Source: Paraburkholderia sediminicola (lineage in GTDB: Bacteria; Pseudomonadota; Gammaproteobacteria; Burkholderiales; Burkholderiaceae). Taken from it: a stretch of DNA of 64,000 bases. The position numbers were made by a program, and so were the translations under genes. The stretch's first letter is position 1. Each line of letters begins with the position of its first letter. The DNA lies in the NCBI RefSeq assembly GCF_902859805.1, contig NZ_CADIKC010000014.1, forward strand, positions 1 through 64,000. Direction: 5' to 3'. The notes below the pieces were generated by a model that saw only the letters and a list, made by a program, of their open reading frames with translations, was not told the origin of the DNA and searched no databases. Positions 27,682-36,710 of the stretch are shown here, piece by piece.

Positions 27682-27888
27682 TCACGCGATTGCTTTAATG
27701 ATCGCACCTGCGACGCTGTGCAAAAATGGAGCGATCGTTGCGCTTACATCGTTCATCAGGATAGACATCCCACATAGTGTGATGCTCCAACCCACTGTGA
27801 CCCTGAACAGGCGCGTCGAAGGCATCGCGCCAAGATGCCGGACTGTCATCGTGACCACGCCGAAGTGGCGGCCGGTTCCAGTTACCAT
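27682..27888 (-). CDS. Possible small protein upstream of mntH
   Basis: A 68-codon frame in the 370-bp gap between groEL and mntH, with GGGAG upstream of the ATG. A moderately hydrophobic stretch lies in the middle (VTVGWSITLCGMSILMNDV). No family recognised. It may instead be untranslated leader of mntH, so I give it low weight. Nothing else is visible in 27619-27987. Confidence 0.3.
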   Translation of the reverse strand: MVTGTGRHFGVVTMTVRHLGAMPSTRLFRVTVGWSITLCGMSILMNDVSATIAPFLHSVAGAIIKAIA

Positions 27889-27987
27889 CGTTTGTCTCCC
27901 TCTAGCGGCGGCCGCCCGTTCGTGCCGTCAGCGGCCTTGCTGTGCCGGCCCGTGAATACGGAGGCCGGCCATGTCAATCTCACGCGT

Positions 27988-29625
27988 CTATGGCCGGCCG
28001 AGCAGTTCGGCGCCTGCGCCCAGCGCCGGTCCGGCGGTCGGATCGATCGTCTCCAGCTTCTTGGCGATCAGCGTCTGGGTGGTGAGAATCAGCCCTGCCA
28101 CCGATGCCGCATTGCGCACCGCGCTGTAGCTGACCTTGACCGGATCGATGATGCCGGCCTCGACGAGATCGACGAATGCGCCGTTACGTGCGTCGAGACC
28201 CATGCCGGGCTTTGTCCGCACCGCCTCGCTTACGATGGCCGCGCCGTCGAGGCCGCAATTCGTCGCGATGTGAAAGAGCGGCTTCGCCAACGCGCGCTGC
28301 AAGAGCCGTGCGCCTTGCTGCACGCTGCCGTGGCTGCGGGCAATGACGCCCTCCAGTTCGGACGCAACGCGCAACAAGGCCATGCCGCCGCCCGGCACGA
28401 CGCCTTCGGCAATCGCCGCGCGCGCCGCGTGAATCGCGTCGTCGATCAGATGCAGTCGACGCTTCTGTTCGACCGGCGTCGCGCCACCCGCGAGAATCAG
28501 CGCGGTGCCGCCCGACAGTTTGGCGAGGCGCACCTGAAACTTGTCGCGCTCGACATTCTCCGGCGCCATTTCATACTGGCGCGCCACCTGCTGACGGCGC
28601 GCCGCCACCGCCGCCGGATCGCCGCCGCCCGCCGTGATGATGGTCTGGTTCGACGAAATGCGGACCTGCCGCGCGCTACCGAGGTCGCGCAACTCAGTGG
28701 CTTCCAGCTTGCCGCCCAGGTCGCGGGCAACGACCTTGCCGCCTGTGACGATTGCGATGTCCTCGAGCATCGCCTTGCGCCAGTGTCCGTACTCCGGCGG
28801 ATGAATCGCCGCCACAGGCATGCCGCCGTTGTCCCGCCATGCGAGCAGGGTCATGACACAGGCCGGCGCCACCTCCTCGGCAATGATCAGCAGCGGACGT
28901 TTACTCCGGGTCGCCAATGCCTGAAGCGCTGCGACTTCTTCCTGCGCTTGCAGCCGCTGGTCGGTCATCAGAATGAGCGGATTATCCAGCACCACCTGCA
29001 TTCTCTCGATGTCCGTCACCATGTGGTGCGACAGGTAGCCGCGATCGAAAGCCATCCCGTCCACCACCTCCAGACGCGTTTCGACGGTGGTGCCGTATTC
29101 CACATCGACGATCCCATCGGCGCCCACCCGTTCCAATGCTTCGGCCACCAGCTTTCCTGTGAATTCGTCGTTGGCTGCCACCACTGCCACGGCGCGCACT
29201 TCGTCACCGCTGCGCAGGGGCGTCGCCGCGCGCTTGAGCGCGTCGATTGCTTCGCTGACCGCCAGTTCCAGACCTTGCACCAGTTCGACAGGGTTGGCGC
29301 CTTGCGCGAGGCAGGCGAGGCCGTCCTGCACCAGTGCGTCGGCCAGGACGGTCGCGGTGGTCGTGCCGTCCCCGGCAACTTCGTTGGTCTGCCTGGATAC
29401 TTCGCGGACGACTTGCGCACCGATATTCTCGAATGGATCTTCGAGTTCGATCTCGCTGGCAATGCTGACACCGTCGCGCGAGATGATCGGCGTGCCGATT
29501 GGCCGGTCGATGATCGCGTTCATTCCGCGTGGACCGAGCGTGCCTCGCACTGCCTTGGCCAGTTTCGCAACGCCTCGACCCAGCGCCATGCGCGCGTCGT
29601 CGTCATGCAGCATGATATTCGGCAT
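27988..29625 (-). CDS. mimG: GroEL-like chaperonin of the monooxygenase cluster
   Basis: A 545-residue 60-kDa chaperonin with the ATP-binding motif AGDGTTTATVLADAL and the conserved VPGGGMALLR segment. The C-terminus (GPALGAGAELLGRP) lacks the GGM-rich tail of the housekeeping GroEL. No groES is adjacent. AGGAGGAG precedes the ATG. A dedicated GroEL is a known part of mim/prm propane and acetone monooxygenase clusters, where it is needed to fold the large hydroxylase subunit. The symbol is by analogy. Confidence 0.92.
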   Translation of the reverse strand: MPNIMLHDDDARMALGRGVAKLAKAVRGTLGPRGMNAIIDRPIGTPIISRDGVSIASEIELEDPFENIGAQVVREVSRQTNEVAGDGTTTATVLADALVQDGLACLAQGANPVELVQGLELAVSEAIDALKRAATPLRSGDEVRAVAVVAANDEFTGKLVAEALERVGADGIVDVEYGTTVETRLEVVDGMAFDRGYLSHHMVTDIERMQVVLDNPLILMTDQRLQAQEEVAALQALATRSKRPLLIIAEEVAPACVMTLLAWRDNGGMPVAAIHPPEYGHWRKAMLEDIAIVTGGKVVARDLGGKLEATELRDLGSARQVRISSNQTIITAGGGDPAAVAARRQQVARQYEMAPENVERDKFQVRLAKLSGGTALILAGGATPVEQKRRLHLIDDAIHAARAAIAEGVVPGGGMALLRVASELEGVIARSHGSVQQGARLLQRALAKPLFHIATNCGLDGAAIVSEAVRTKPGMGLDARNGAFVDLVEAGIIDPVKVSYSAVRNAASVAGLILTTQTLIAKKLETIDPTAGPALGAGAELLGRP

Positions 29626-29667
29626 GATCCTGCTCCTCCTGATCCAGTTAGTTCGGATTGCTGTTTT

Positions 29668-30552
29668 TTACTCTGCCGCGCTGCGTGTCTCGCATGCTGG
29701 CGCGTACGTACCGCCGGGCTTCGAACCGCCAGTGCGGAAGAAATGCACCGGTTTGATCTCGACCGCCGGCGTCGCCGGGGTGCAGCTTTCGCCATAACGG
29801 GCAGCCAGAAGACCGCGGCATAGCGCGCCGTTGAATTCGGCATTGACGCCGACCCTTCGCAACGCGCGCAGGTATGCACCGAGCTCGTCAGGATTCAACG
29901 GTGCGCCTTGGGTGTCGATAAACGCCGGTTCATCCGTCTGCGCTGCTTCGTCAATGCCGCGCCCCACTACGAAACGCCGCTCGCGATATCGCGCGACGAG
30001 GCGCTGGGTTTTTCCGTCGTCCGTGCTCGCGCTTGCAAGCGCCGAGAGCTGCGCCATGGTCAGGCGCACCAGCGTCGCAGGCTCGTTGCCTTGCGCCAGC
30101 AGGCAGCTTAGAAGCGCTTCCTGTCGCCGCTGAAAAGCCTTGACGAGAAAAATGCGCCGCACGTCCTCCACATCGCCACTCGCTTCGCTGCCAAAGGTTT
30201 GCTGGAACGACCGTCCGGCGGCGACACCCCGATTGATCTCGGTGGCATACATATGCTCGTCGAGTGTGATCGCGATGTCCGTCACCCATGGCAAGGCCGC
30301 TAACGCCTCGCGCATGTCGTCGGCCATCAGGTAGGCGAAGTTGGCCGCGCACCAGTAGGTCGGCAGGCGGAAGCCGACCGACACGCAGCCGCCGTCGACC
30401 TCCACTGCGGTGACGAAACCCAACTCCGTCACCGGCTCATCGAGTTCCGGATCGTCGACCGAATCCAGCCGGGACCAGACCTCGGCGACCCGGTCGGAAG
30501 CGCTCTTCGACACGATGACAGCCGGTGCCTGCTCAGCGCGCACGGTGCTCAT
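29668..30552 (-). CDS. DUF59/MIP18-type metal-sulfur assembly protein
   Basis: A 294-residue protein. Its N-terminal 100 residues match the DUF59 (MIP18/PaaD-like) domain: VDDPELDEPVTELGFVTAV and a cysteine in LPTYWCAANFA. The C-terminal two-thirds is of unknown function. Such proteins help assemble metal centres, and similar genes occur in propane monooxygenase clusters. Its start overlaps the amidohydrolase stop by 4 nt. It probably serves the diiron hydroxylase or the Fe-S reductase. Confidence 0.82.
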   Translation of the reverse strand: MSTVRAEQAPAVIVSKSASDRVAEVWSRLDSVDDPELDEPVTELGFVTAVEVDGGCVSVGFRLPTYWCAANFAYLMADDMREALAALPWVTDIAITLDEHMYATEINRGVAAGRSFQQTFGSEASGDVEDVRRIFLVKAFQRRQEALLSCLLAQGNEPATLVRLTMAQLSALASASTDDGKTQRLVARYRERRFVVGRGIDEAAQTDEPAFIDTQGAPLNPDELGAYLRALRRVGVNAEFNGALCRGLLAARYGESCTPATPAVEIKPVHFFRTGGSKPGGTYAPACETRSAAE

Positions 30553-31574
30553 GCGCTGACCGCGGCCGGTTGCCGGACGTCCTCCAGCCGCGCCTTCTGC
30601 GCCTCGACGTCGATGCCGTACAACCGCGCCGCATTGAGCCCAAGGATCTTCTTCTTGGCCGTCAGCGACAACTGCACGCCGGTTTCCTTACTCACCGACT
30701 CGGGCAGCTCGAAGGCCATGAACTTCTCGATCAGCCATTTCGGCGACCAGATGCCATAGTCGCTGCCGTAGAGGAGCTTGTCCTCGCCGATCCAGAACAG
30801 CAGTTCCGAGATCACATGCGCGAAGTAATCAGGCCGCGTATGGATGAACGGCAGCACCACGGCGAGACCACCGTAGACATTCGTCTCCTGGGTCGCGATC
30901 CAGCAGAAATCGTCGAGCCGTGGCAAGCCACAGTGCTCAACGATGAAATTCAGGTTCTGAAAGCTGGTGGCGGCGTCGTCGACATCGGCCACGTCGAACG
31001 CGTCGCGATTCAGCGGCAGAATCGTCGGTCCCTTGTGAACGTGAATGTTCTTGATGCCCAGCTTCTCGCAGCGTTCGAAATAACGCCGCACGCCGGGGTC
31101 GGACAGCTTGTAGCCCTTGCTGTCGCCGCGCCATTCCGCCGTGTAAAGCTTGACGCCCTGAATCTTGTAGAGGGACGCAAGCTCCTCGAGACGATCGAGT
31201 CCTGCTTCCCCATCGCGCGGATCGAATGCGCCGTTGACGATAAAGCGGTTCGGATACTTCTGCTTCAGCACGTAGTTGGCTTCGGTCGTGTTGAAGCCGT
31301 TCTTGTAGAAGTCCGTCAGGTAGGTTGGCTGACAGATCGCCATGTCATCGTAACCCGTGACGAACAGGTCGTTGTACATCGCTTCTTCGCCGTACTTGTC
31401 GAACTTCTCCTTCGGCCACAAATACTCCTTGGGGCTCAGGTTCGAGTGATACGCGTAGAAGCAGTCAATGAATTGCTGACCGTGCACGTTTTTAAGGTTG
31501 GCCTTGCTGCCGTCCCATAGATGAACGTGTCCGTCGATGATGAAGATTTCCTCACCGTCCGTGGTTCGATACAT
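30549..31574 (-). CDS. Amidohydrolase-2 family protein of the mim/prm cluster
   Basis: A 341-residue TIM-barrel metal hydrolase with an N-terminal metal-binding HVHLW motif, a middle GVKLYTAEW strand, further histidines (NIHVHKGP, VEHCG) and a late LLYGSDYGIW segment holding the catalytic aspartate. An amidohydrolase of this type follows mimD/prmD in most propane monooxygenase clusters. Its role there is unresolved; assembly or product hydrolysis have been considered. Located 81 nt after mimD. Confidence 0.85.
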   Translation of the reverse strand: MYRTTDGEEIFIIDGHVHLWDGSKANLKNVHGQQFIDCFYAYHSNLSPKEYLWPKEKFDKYGEEAMYNDLFVTGYDDMAICQPTYLTDFYKNGFNTTEANYVLKQKYPNRFIVNGAFDPRDGEAGLDRLEELASLYKIQGVKLYTAEWRGDSKGYKLSDPGVRRYFERCEKLGIKNIHVHKGPTILPLNRDAFDVADVDDAATSFQNLNFIVEHCGLPRLDDFCWIATQETNVYGGLAVVLPFIHTRPDYFAHVISELLFWIGEDKLLYGSDYGIWSPKWLIEKFMAFELPESVSKETGVQLSLTAKKKILGLNAARLYGIDVEAQKARLEDVRQPAAVSA

Positions 31575-31655
31575 GGCATTCGTCTCCTTGGTTGCATGGG
31601 CGGCCCGGCGCCCTTGAGAGCGCCCGGCCGCCCGATTAGCTGGCGGCGTGTTCGC

Positions 31656-32009
31656 TCACTCGTAAGCCATCGCATCGTCCATATTGCCGAACAGCACCAC
31701 CGTCTCGTCGTCGATCATCACCATCCGCCCGTAGTGGGTCGAAGTGGAAATCTCGAACAGATGCGGCGTCATCTCGCGACCGAGCACTTCGCTGATCTCG
31801 CCCATCTTGAACTCGATCTTGCCCTGCCCGTCGATACGGATCATCGCGGGCAGATAGGTCACCGTGATACCGGGTTTGGCGGACATCAGTTCGGCAATCG
31901 CCCTGGCCTCGACACTGTCGTTCATCGTCACGCCGCATTGATGCGAAATGGTCTGCTCGAAGCGGACGTCCTTCATGGACTTGAAAATATTGTCGGTATG
32001 CACTGTCAT
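31656..32009 (-). CDS. mimD: Diiron monooxygenase coupling (regulatory) protein
   Basis: A 117-residue cofactor-free effector protein of the MmoB/TmoD family. The segments CGVTMNDSVEARAIAELM, ITVTYLPAMIRIDG and FEISTSTHYGRMVMIDD fit the family. ATG at 32009 with AGAGGAGT upstream. It binds the hydroxylase and tunes oxygen activation. Fourth gene in the order large subunit - reductase - small subunit - coupling protein, which is the mimABCD/prmABCD order. Confidence 0.92.
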   Translation of the reverse strand: MTVHTDNIFKSMKDVRFEQTISHQCGVTMNDSVEARAIAELMSAKPGITVTYLPAMIRIDGQGKIEFKMGEISEVLGREMTPHLFEISTSTHYGRMVMIDDETVVLFGNMDDAMAYE

Positions 32010-32053
32010 TGCGTACTCCTCTTGGCGGTTGGTTCGATTGGTTCGAGAAGCGC

Positions 32054-33136
32054 TCACGCGCGGATCGACGACGGAAAGTGAACGCCGATTTCTCTCGCGA
32101 TCATCTCCGCCCGCTCTATCGAACTGTTCAGACAGTCGTTGAAATGGGCCGTCTTCACATGCGGAATCGACCAGATCGACTGCAACTGCTTTGCTGCCGC
32201 TGAGGCCAGCGCGCCGTGCTTTTCCAGCCACTCGCCGAACAGCTTGCGATTGGGTTCGCCGTGCTGCGGGTCGTTAGCGAGCATATGGAACAGTTCGACG
32301 GCGTTGGCCAGATTGCGCTCATAGTCGCCTTCCGCCGCAGACACGACGGTCGGAGTCAGAAAATCGTTTTGCGAGGCAGCGACCTGCATGATAAATCCGC
32401 TGCGAAACAGATCCGCCACGAGCGGCTCGAATACGACGTTCACGGCGAAGTACTTCTCGAGAAAATCAGTCGCGCCGCCGATGGTCTCGATCGCCCTGCG
32501 CGTGTCCTGCCAGATTGGGTCGGTAAGCCAATGCTGCTTGCCGGCGTCGAGGTCGAGATTGGGCAGGTCCAACGCGATCTCGCCCAAATAAAGCGTCAGG
32601 TCCTGAGCAAAGCGCAGCTTGTACGACGCGTTCGTGAGGATGGCGCTATTGATCATCTGGGTGTAGCCGTAGCGTTGCGCATGCATCGTGGCCGTGCCCA
32701 AGCCGAACTCCGCATGCTTGTATGCGCCCAGATGCTGTTCCAGCACCTTGATCCAGGTCTTGTCGAAGCGCTTTACCGCCCCTGAGCGCCGCGCGTTCTG
32801 GATCGCACCCGTGATCATGCCGACAATGGTCGACTGACGCTGGTAATGGGTGCGCTCCCACTCTTCGTCCACAGCGCGGAACTGATGCCAGTCCGAGCTT
32901 TTGGCAGCCGTCCATGTTTTCGAATACGTTGGCGTGCCGTCAGCGAATGCGAGAATCCAGTCTTGCAGCAGATAACGATTCGGGTCCGGCTGTACATCCA
33001 CGGTCATGTCTTCGTAGTGGCTCGCCTTGCGTCCCTTCGGCTCGAAGTAGTTGTACTTGCGGCTGTCCCAGCCGGAAAACTGGGCCGCGCCGGCCGCGCC
33101 CGACTTCACTGGCGACTGTTCTGTCAACGTACTCAT
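32054..33136 (-). CDS. mimC: Diiron monooxygenase hydroxylase small (beta) subunit
   Basis: A 360-residue ferritin-like beta subunit without the diiron ligands, which packs against the large subunit. Typical stretches are SGWDSRKYNYFEPKGRKAS and GLGTATMHAQRYGYTQMIN. ATG at 33136 directly follows a perfect AAGGAGG; an upstream start is rejected. It is 44 nt before mimD and about 60 nt after mimB. Confidence 0.93.
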   Translation of the reverse strand: MSTLTEQSPVKSGAAGAAQFSGWDSRKYNYFEPKGRKASHYEDMTVDVQPDPNRYLLQDWILAFADGTPTYSKTWTAAKSSDWHQFRAVDEEWERTHYQRQSTIVGMITGAIQNARRSGAVKRFDKTWIKVLEQHLGAYKHAEFGLGTATMHAQRYGYTQMINSAILTNASYKLRFAQDLTLYLGEIALDLPNLDLDAGKQHWLTDPIWQDTRRAIETIGGATDFLEKYFAVNVVFEPLVADLFRSGFIMQVAASQNDFLTPTVVSAAEGDYERNLANAVELFHMLANDPQHGEPNRKLFGEWLEKHGALASAAAKQLQSIWSIPHVKTAHFNDCLNSSIERAEMIAREIGVHFPSSIRA

Positions 33137-33196
33137 GTTAGTCCTCCTTTGTGTTTCGGTTATAGGCACTTCGAATAGGCTTTCTGCCAGCTTCGA

Positions 33197-34279
33197 TCAG
33201 CGAACCGCCTGCGTGAACTTGTCGAAATAGAGCCGCTCGGGCGCGACACCCGCCATCTGAAGAACCGGCATCACCGCCTCGATCATCGGGGTAGGACCGC
33301 ATGTGTAGGCGTCGATCTCGCCAGCGAGCGCCTCCTTGCGCAAGGTGCGGCTGAGTACTTCGTGGATGAAGCCGGTCTCGCCCGTCCAGCCGTCATCCGG
33401 GTCGGCATTTGAGAGCGCCGGAATAAAGCGGAAATCCGGCAGTTTTTCTTCCAGCTCCGCGAACTCGTCGAGATAGAACAGATCACGACGACTGCGCGCG
33501 CCGTAGAAAAAACGGATCGGTCGCTCCTCACCGCTTTGCACGTGATCGCTGAGGATCGACCACAGCGGCGACATCCCGGACCCTCCGCCCACCAGCACCA
33601 TCGGTCCAGGTTGGTCCTCGCGCCGGAAACAGGTACCATACGGCCCCTTCGCGACCAGCCTGTCGCCAGGGCTCAGACCACCGTCCAGTTGCGACGAAAA
33701 CGCACCGTTGGGGTACTTCCTGATGATGAATTTCAGCGTCGATTCGCCGTCAGGCCTATTCGCCATCGAGAAAGATCGCGTGATGCCCGCTCCCGGAATC
33801 GTCAGGTCGACGTACTGCCCGGCCCCAAAGCGCAGCGGCCTCGACAACCTCACTTCCAGCAGCCTGATGTCGTGCGTGAGCGCGGTGATCTTCGTGAGCG
33901 TCGCATCATATTCGCTCACCGCAATCGAGCGGCGCATCAGGTCCTCGTCATAGTTCAGCAGCTCGACTGTCAGATCGCTATAGGCGAGCGTGCGGCAGAG
34001 CAGGATATGGCCGGATTCGCGTTCGTAGTCGGGCAGCGCGAACGTCGAGTATTTCTTGAGTTCGACCTCGCCTTCGACCAGCAGCGACTTGCAGCTGCTG
34101 CACTGCCCCTCCTTGCATCCATGCATCACTGCAATGCCCTGGCGAAATGCGGCATCGAGCACTGTCTCGCCTTCGGCCACCGACATCTGCACACCGACCG
34201 GCTCGAAGTAAACGGTATGGAATATTTTGTCGTCGCCTGTGTCCGCCATCTCGCGCCTCGTCTCTTGCGTGTCGCTCAT
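33197..34279 (-). CDS. mimB: Diiron monooxygenase reductase (2Fe-2S/FAD)
   Basis: A 360-residue NADH reductase. The N-terminal plant-type 2Fe-2S domain has C55, C60, C63 (HGCKEGQCSSCK) and C95. A ferredoxin-reductase-type FAD domain (RSFSMANRP) follows, then an NAD domain (VLVGGGSGMSPL and YTCGPTPMIE). It transfers electrons from NADH to the diiron hydroxylase. AGGAGC upstream of the ATG. It sits between the large and small subunits, as in mim/prm clusters. Confidence 0.94.
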   Translation of the reverse strand: MSDTQETRREMADTGDDKIFHTVYFEPVGVQMSVAEGETVLDAAFRQGIAVMHGCKEGQCSSCKSLLVEGEVELKKYSTFALPDYERESGHILLCRTLAYSDLTVELLNYDEDLMRRSIAVSEYDATLTKITALTHDIRLLEVRLSRPLRFGAGQYVDLTIPGAGITRSFSMANRPDGESTLKFIIRKYPNGAFSSQLDGGLSPGDRLVAKGPYGTCFRREDQPGPMVLVGGGSGMSPLWSILSDHVQSGEERPIRFFYGARSRRDLFYLDEFAELEEKLPDFRFIPALSNADPDDGWTGETGFIHEVLSRTLRKEALAGEIDAYTCGPTPMIEAVMPVLQMAGVAPERLYFDKFTQAVR

Positions 34280-34336
34280 CTTGTGCTCCTGATCCGTCCG
34301 GTGGCGATTCAGGCGCCGCCGGATCGGATGCCTTTC

Positions 34337-36007
34337 TCAATTCACCGGATTGATCTTGAAGCCTGCGCGATATTCCGCGATGTGTTTCTCGCGCTGTTCC
34401 GGCGTCATGCCCCGTAACAAGACGAGTGGGCTCTGGATCGTGTGGCCACGCACATGGTCGAGCGTCCACATCTGCCTGTCGTCAAAGCGTAGATGCGGTT
34501 GCGGCACGAGCGTCTTGCCGTCGCCGCGCACGAAGCCGAGATCCTTGATGCAATCGGCCAGATCCCAGCCGTGGTAGCACTCTTCCCATTGACGACGCCC
34601 GCTGAAGCGCCCCATTGCTGGAGTCGGTCTGCCTTCGTATTCCTCCGCGAACGCCACCTTATGCGTCCAGCGGCACAGCTCCGAGCAATACGTGTACAGT
34701 TGGCCGTTGACCTCGTCGACCACGAAGTCTTCACGGATTAGACAGGGCACCAGACAGCTCCAGCAACGGTGCGGATACACATAGCCGTTTTCCTGATCGA
34801 ACAGCATGTTGGTTTCGCCCGGCACGCTCTTCTTCGCATACCACTTCCAGAAGTCGCCGAATTCCGCGTACCAGCCGGGGTACTTGTGTTCGAACCATTC
34901 GAAGTCTTTTTCGGTCTGCGCTTCGATGCGCCAGAAGTTGACAGGCCAGCCCACGGAGAAGAACTGCGCGACCTTGTGGACATAGTTTTTCTTGACAATG
35001 CGATCCCAAGCGGCGGCAACGTCGTCGTGGTGAATCTTGATGCCGTACTTTTCCAGCGGCAGCATGTAGGTGCGGTAGTAATCCTCGTAGATCCACCGGT
35101 GCCACAACTCGGCGTACGATTCCTTGTTCTTGTCGCGGTCCGTGGTGCCGTACTCGATGAACGTGCCAATAGCGGCGTCGACGATTGCGTGGTTCTGCCA
35201 GAACGCATAGCGCAGGTCGCGCTCGAGCAGCAGATGGTTGTCCGGATCGTTGATGATCGACATCACCAGCGAGTGGCCATTGCCGATATGGCGGCTTTCG
35301 TCCGACTGCACCGAAAGGAACACAGTTGGCAATGCGTAGTCGCCGTTGCGGGCGGCTTCCGACGGCATCGCGACAAACAGCGTATTCGTGAACGCCGTTT
35401 CCGCCACCACTTGCAGAAACACGTTGGCCGCCGTGACCGCATCGCCGGTGAGGAACCCCTCGGCGAACTGACGGCCGATCGTGGTGGCATAGCACTTGCC
35501 AAACGCCGCTTCAGTAATATCGAACCCGGCCGGATCGATATAGTTTTCCATGTACCACTTTTTCAGGTTCATCTGGATCGTGGAGTGCCGGAACTCGTCG
35601 ACCATCTGCATCGTAAAACCGGTGCGTAACTCTTCACCGGGTGCGAGCCGGCCGAGCATCGCCATCGAACGCGCCGCCGAAATCTCGGGGAACGGAATGA
35701 TGGCGAGGAACAGCTTCATCCATTCCACCCAGCGAGGCTGGACATTGCGGAACATGTCGCCGCGCAATGCCGCGTCGAGTGCGCCGTAGACGCGGTTGTC
35801 CTTTTCCTCCTGCATCGGAAAATAAGAGCGCAGCACCTGTTTCATCGGGTCACGTGGCGCCTTACTGATCTTGTAGTCCGTCGGGAAGGTCATGGCCTCC
35901 TGGACATAACTCGGAGTCCAGCCGAGATCGGCAACGCGGCGTGCCGCTTCGCCAATGCTGATCCCGCGCTGGGACGTGATCTTGTTGAGCGTTAATCCAT
36001 CAGACAT
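34337..36007 (-). CDS. mimA: Diiron monooxygenase hydroxylase large (alpha) subunit, propane/acetone type
   Basis: A 556-residue catalytic subunit that hydroxylates small alkanes, ketones or phenols. All six diiron ligands are visible: E108, then E138 and H141 in DEFRH, E203 in VAETAF, then E237 and H240 in DESRH. A late cysteine-containing segment (HRCWSCLVPC, YCSELC) is typical of this subfamily. The order A-B-C-D plus GroEL, amidohydrolase and sigma-54 activator points to the Mim/Prm (propane 2-monooxygenase / acetone monooxygenase) group rather than methane or toluene enzymes. Transcription likely starts at the sigma-54 promoter at 36242-36257. Confidence 0.94.
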   Translation of the reverse strand: MSDGLTLNKITSQRGISIGEAARRVADLGWTPSYVQEAMTFPTDYKISKAPRDPMKQVLRSYFPMQEEKDNRVYGALDAALRGDMFRNVQPRWVEWMKLFLAIIPFPEISAARSMAMLGRLAPGEELRTGFTMQMVDEFRHSTIQMNLKKWYMENYIDPAGFDITEAAFGKCYATTIGRQFAEGFLTGDAVTAANVFLQVVAETAFTNTLFVAMPSEAARNGDYALPTVFLSVQSDESRHIGNGHSLVMSIINDPDNHLLLERDLRYAFWQNHAIVDAAIGTFIEYGTTDRDKNKESYAELWHRWIYEDYYRTYMLPLEKYGIKIHHDDVAAAWDRIVKKNYVHKVAQFFSVGWPVNFWRIEAQTEKDFEWFEHKYPGWYAEFGDFWKWYAKKSVPGETNMLFDQENGYVYPHRCWSCLVPCLIREDFVVDEVNGQLYTYCSELCRWTHKVAFAEEYEGRPTPAMGRFSGRRQWEECYHGWDLADCIKDLGFVRGDGKTLVPQPHLRFDDRQMWTLDHVRGHTIQSPLVLLRGMTPEQREKHIAEYRAGFKINPVN

Positions 36008-36170
36008 TGAGCTCTCCTAGTTCCATTTCGATAACTGTCGCAATGCGACGCTTCGGGCAGGGCCGGCTACCGCCAGGACCAGAGTCAACAACACGGGCGG
36101 GCCGTCTCGTTAGCAAGCGAAAAGTTCGGGAGAAGGAACGGAAGGACAAGCCCGCCGGGCCGGTCTTCAT
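36000..36170 (-). CDS. Possible leader peptide before mimA
   Basis: A 56-codon frame starting at an ATG 9 nt after GGAG, in the long 5' leader between the sigma-54 promoter and mimA. It overlaps the mimA start by 8 nt. The product (MKTGPAGLSFRSFSRTF...) is basic and matches no family. It may be a translated leader coupled to mimA or simply untranslated RNA. Confidence 0.25.
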   Translation of the reverse strand: MKTGPAGLSFRSFSRTFRLLTRRPARVVDSGPGGSRPCPKRRIATVIEMELGELNV

Positions 36171-36241
36171 GATCGTGTCTCCTACTGTTTTCGTTTCGCG
36201 TTTTGTGACGTCGACGCTTTCGGTTTGACCTGCACTGATAG

Positions 36242-36257
36242 AGCGATAAGCGTGCCA
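36242..36257 (-). promoter_or_regulatory. Sigma-54 (-24/-12) promoter for mimABCD
   Basis: On the minus strand: TGGCACG, 4 bp, TCGCT. The -24 element is perfect, and the invariant GC of the -12 element is at the right distance, with one departure from TTGC. It lies 235 bp upstream of mimA and 108 bp from an activator-like inverted repeat. It fits control by the sigma-54 activator encoded in the cluster. Confidence 0.65.
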
Positions 36258-36364
36258 AAGGAAGTCCTTTATTCCGCGCCAAGCCTGGTAACGAGCAAGG
36301 GCTTGCGGTAAAAATTCTTGCAGTGCGCCATGTTGTGTTCTGCGACAAATCCGTCTCAAGACGC

Positions 36365-36381
36365 TGTCCGATATTGGGACG
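36365..36381. promoter_or_regulatory. Upstream activator site of the mim promoter
   Basis: TGTCCGATATTGGGACG, an imperfect inverted repeat (TGTC ... GGACG) of the kind bound by AcoR/MimR-type activators. The same motif occurs twice upstream of the second sigma-54 promoter (40402 and 40445). It is 108 bp upstream of the -24 element, a usual enhancer distance. Confidence 0.55.
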
Positions 36382-36466
36382 TTTGAATCGAGAGATGGAC
36401 GCCGGATCGAATGCCTATATTTATTCGGATACCTTATTTTCTACGACGAATAGCGCGGCTGCGCTG

Positions 36467-36670
36467 CTATGTTGCGACGCTGCCGTGGTTTTCACTCGTA
36501 AGAATCACGCTTCGAGCGGCGCCGTCTGGCTCTTTTCCTTCAGCAACAAAACGTGCCGTTAGAATTAGCGCGCCCAGTGCGAAGTCCTTGCCGTACACTT
36601 CGATCATCTCGTCTGCCACGGCGCCAAGGCGCTCGAAAAACTGCTCTTTGGGTGTGTGTCCATTATTCAT
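36467..36670 (-). CDS. Small conserved protein of the monooxygenase island (67 aa)
   Basis: ATG at 36670 with GGAGAC upstream. A short, mostly helical protein (EQFFERLGAVADEMIEVYGK, then FALGALILTARFVAEG). No known motif; weakly amphipathic. Last gene of the alcohol dehydrogenase - CobW - WD40 operon, 40 nt after the WD40 gene, and just upstream of the mimABCD promoter. Confidence 0.6.
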   Translation of the reverse strand: MNNGHTPKEQFFERLGAVADEMIEVYGKDFALGALILTARFVAEGKEPDGAARSVILTSENHGSVAT

Positions 36671-36710
36671 GGTTGTCTCCGTTTTGACATGTGATGGGAG
36701 AATGGCCCGT

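Noticed and set aside
27619..27987. Manganese riboswitch before mntH
   Set aside because: I could not see the conserved yybP-ykoY loops by eye; a covariance search would decide.
27835..29823. Long rightward open frame of 662 codons opposite the groEL-like gene
   Set aside because: It is antisense to a well-supported chaperonin and its protein looks like GC-rich shadow sequence with no domain.
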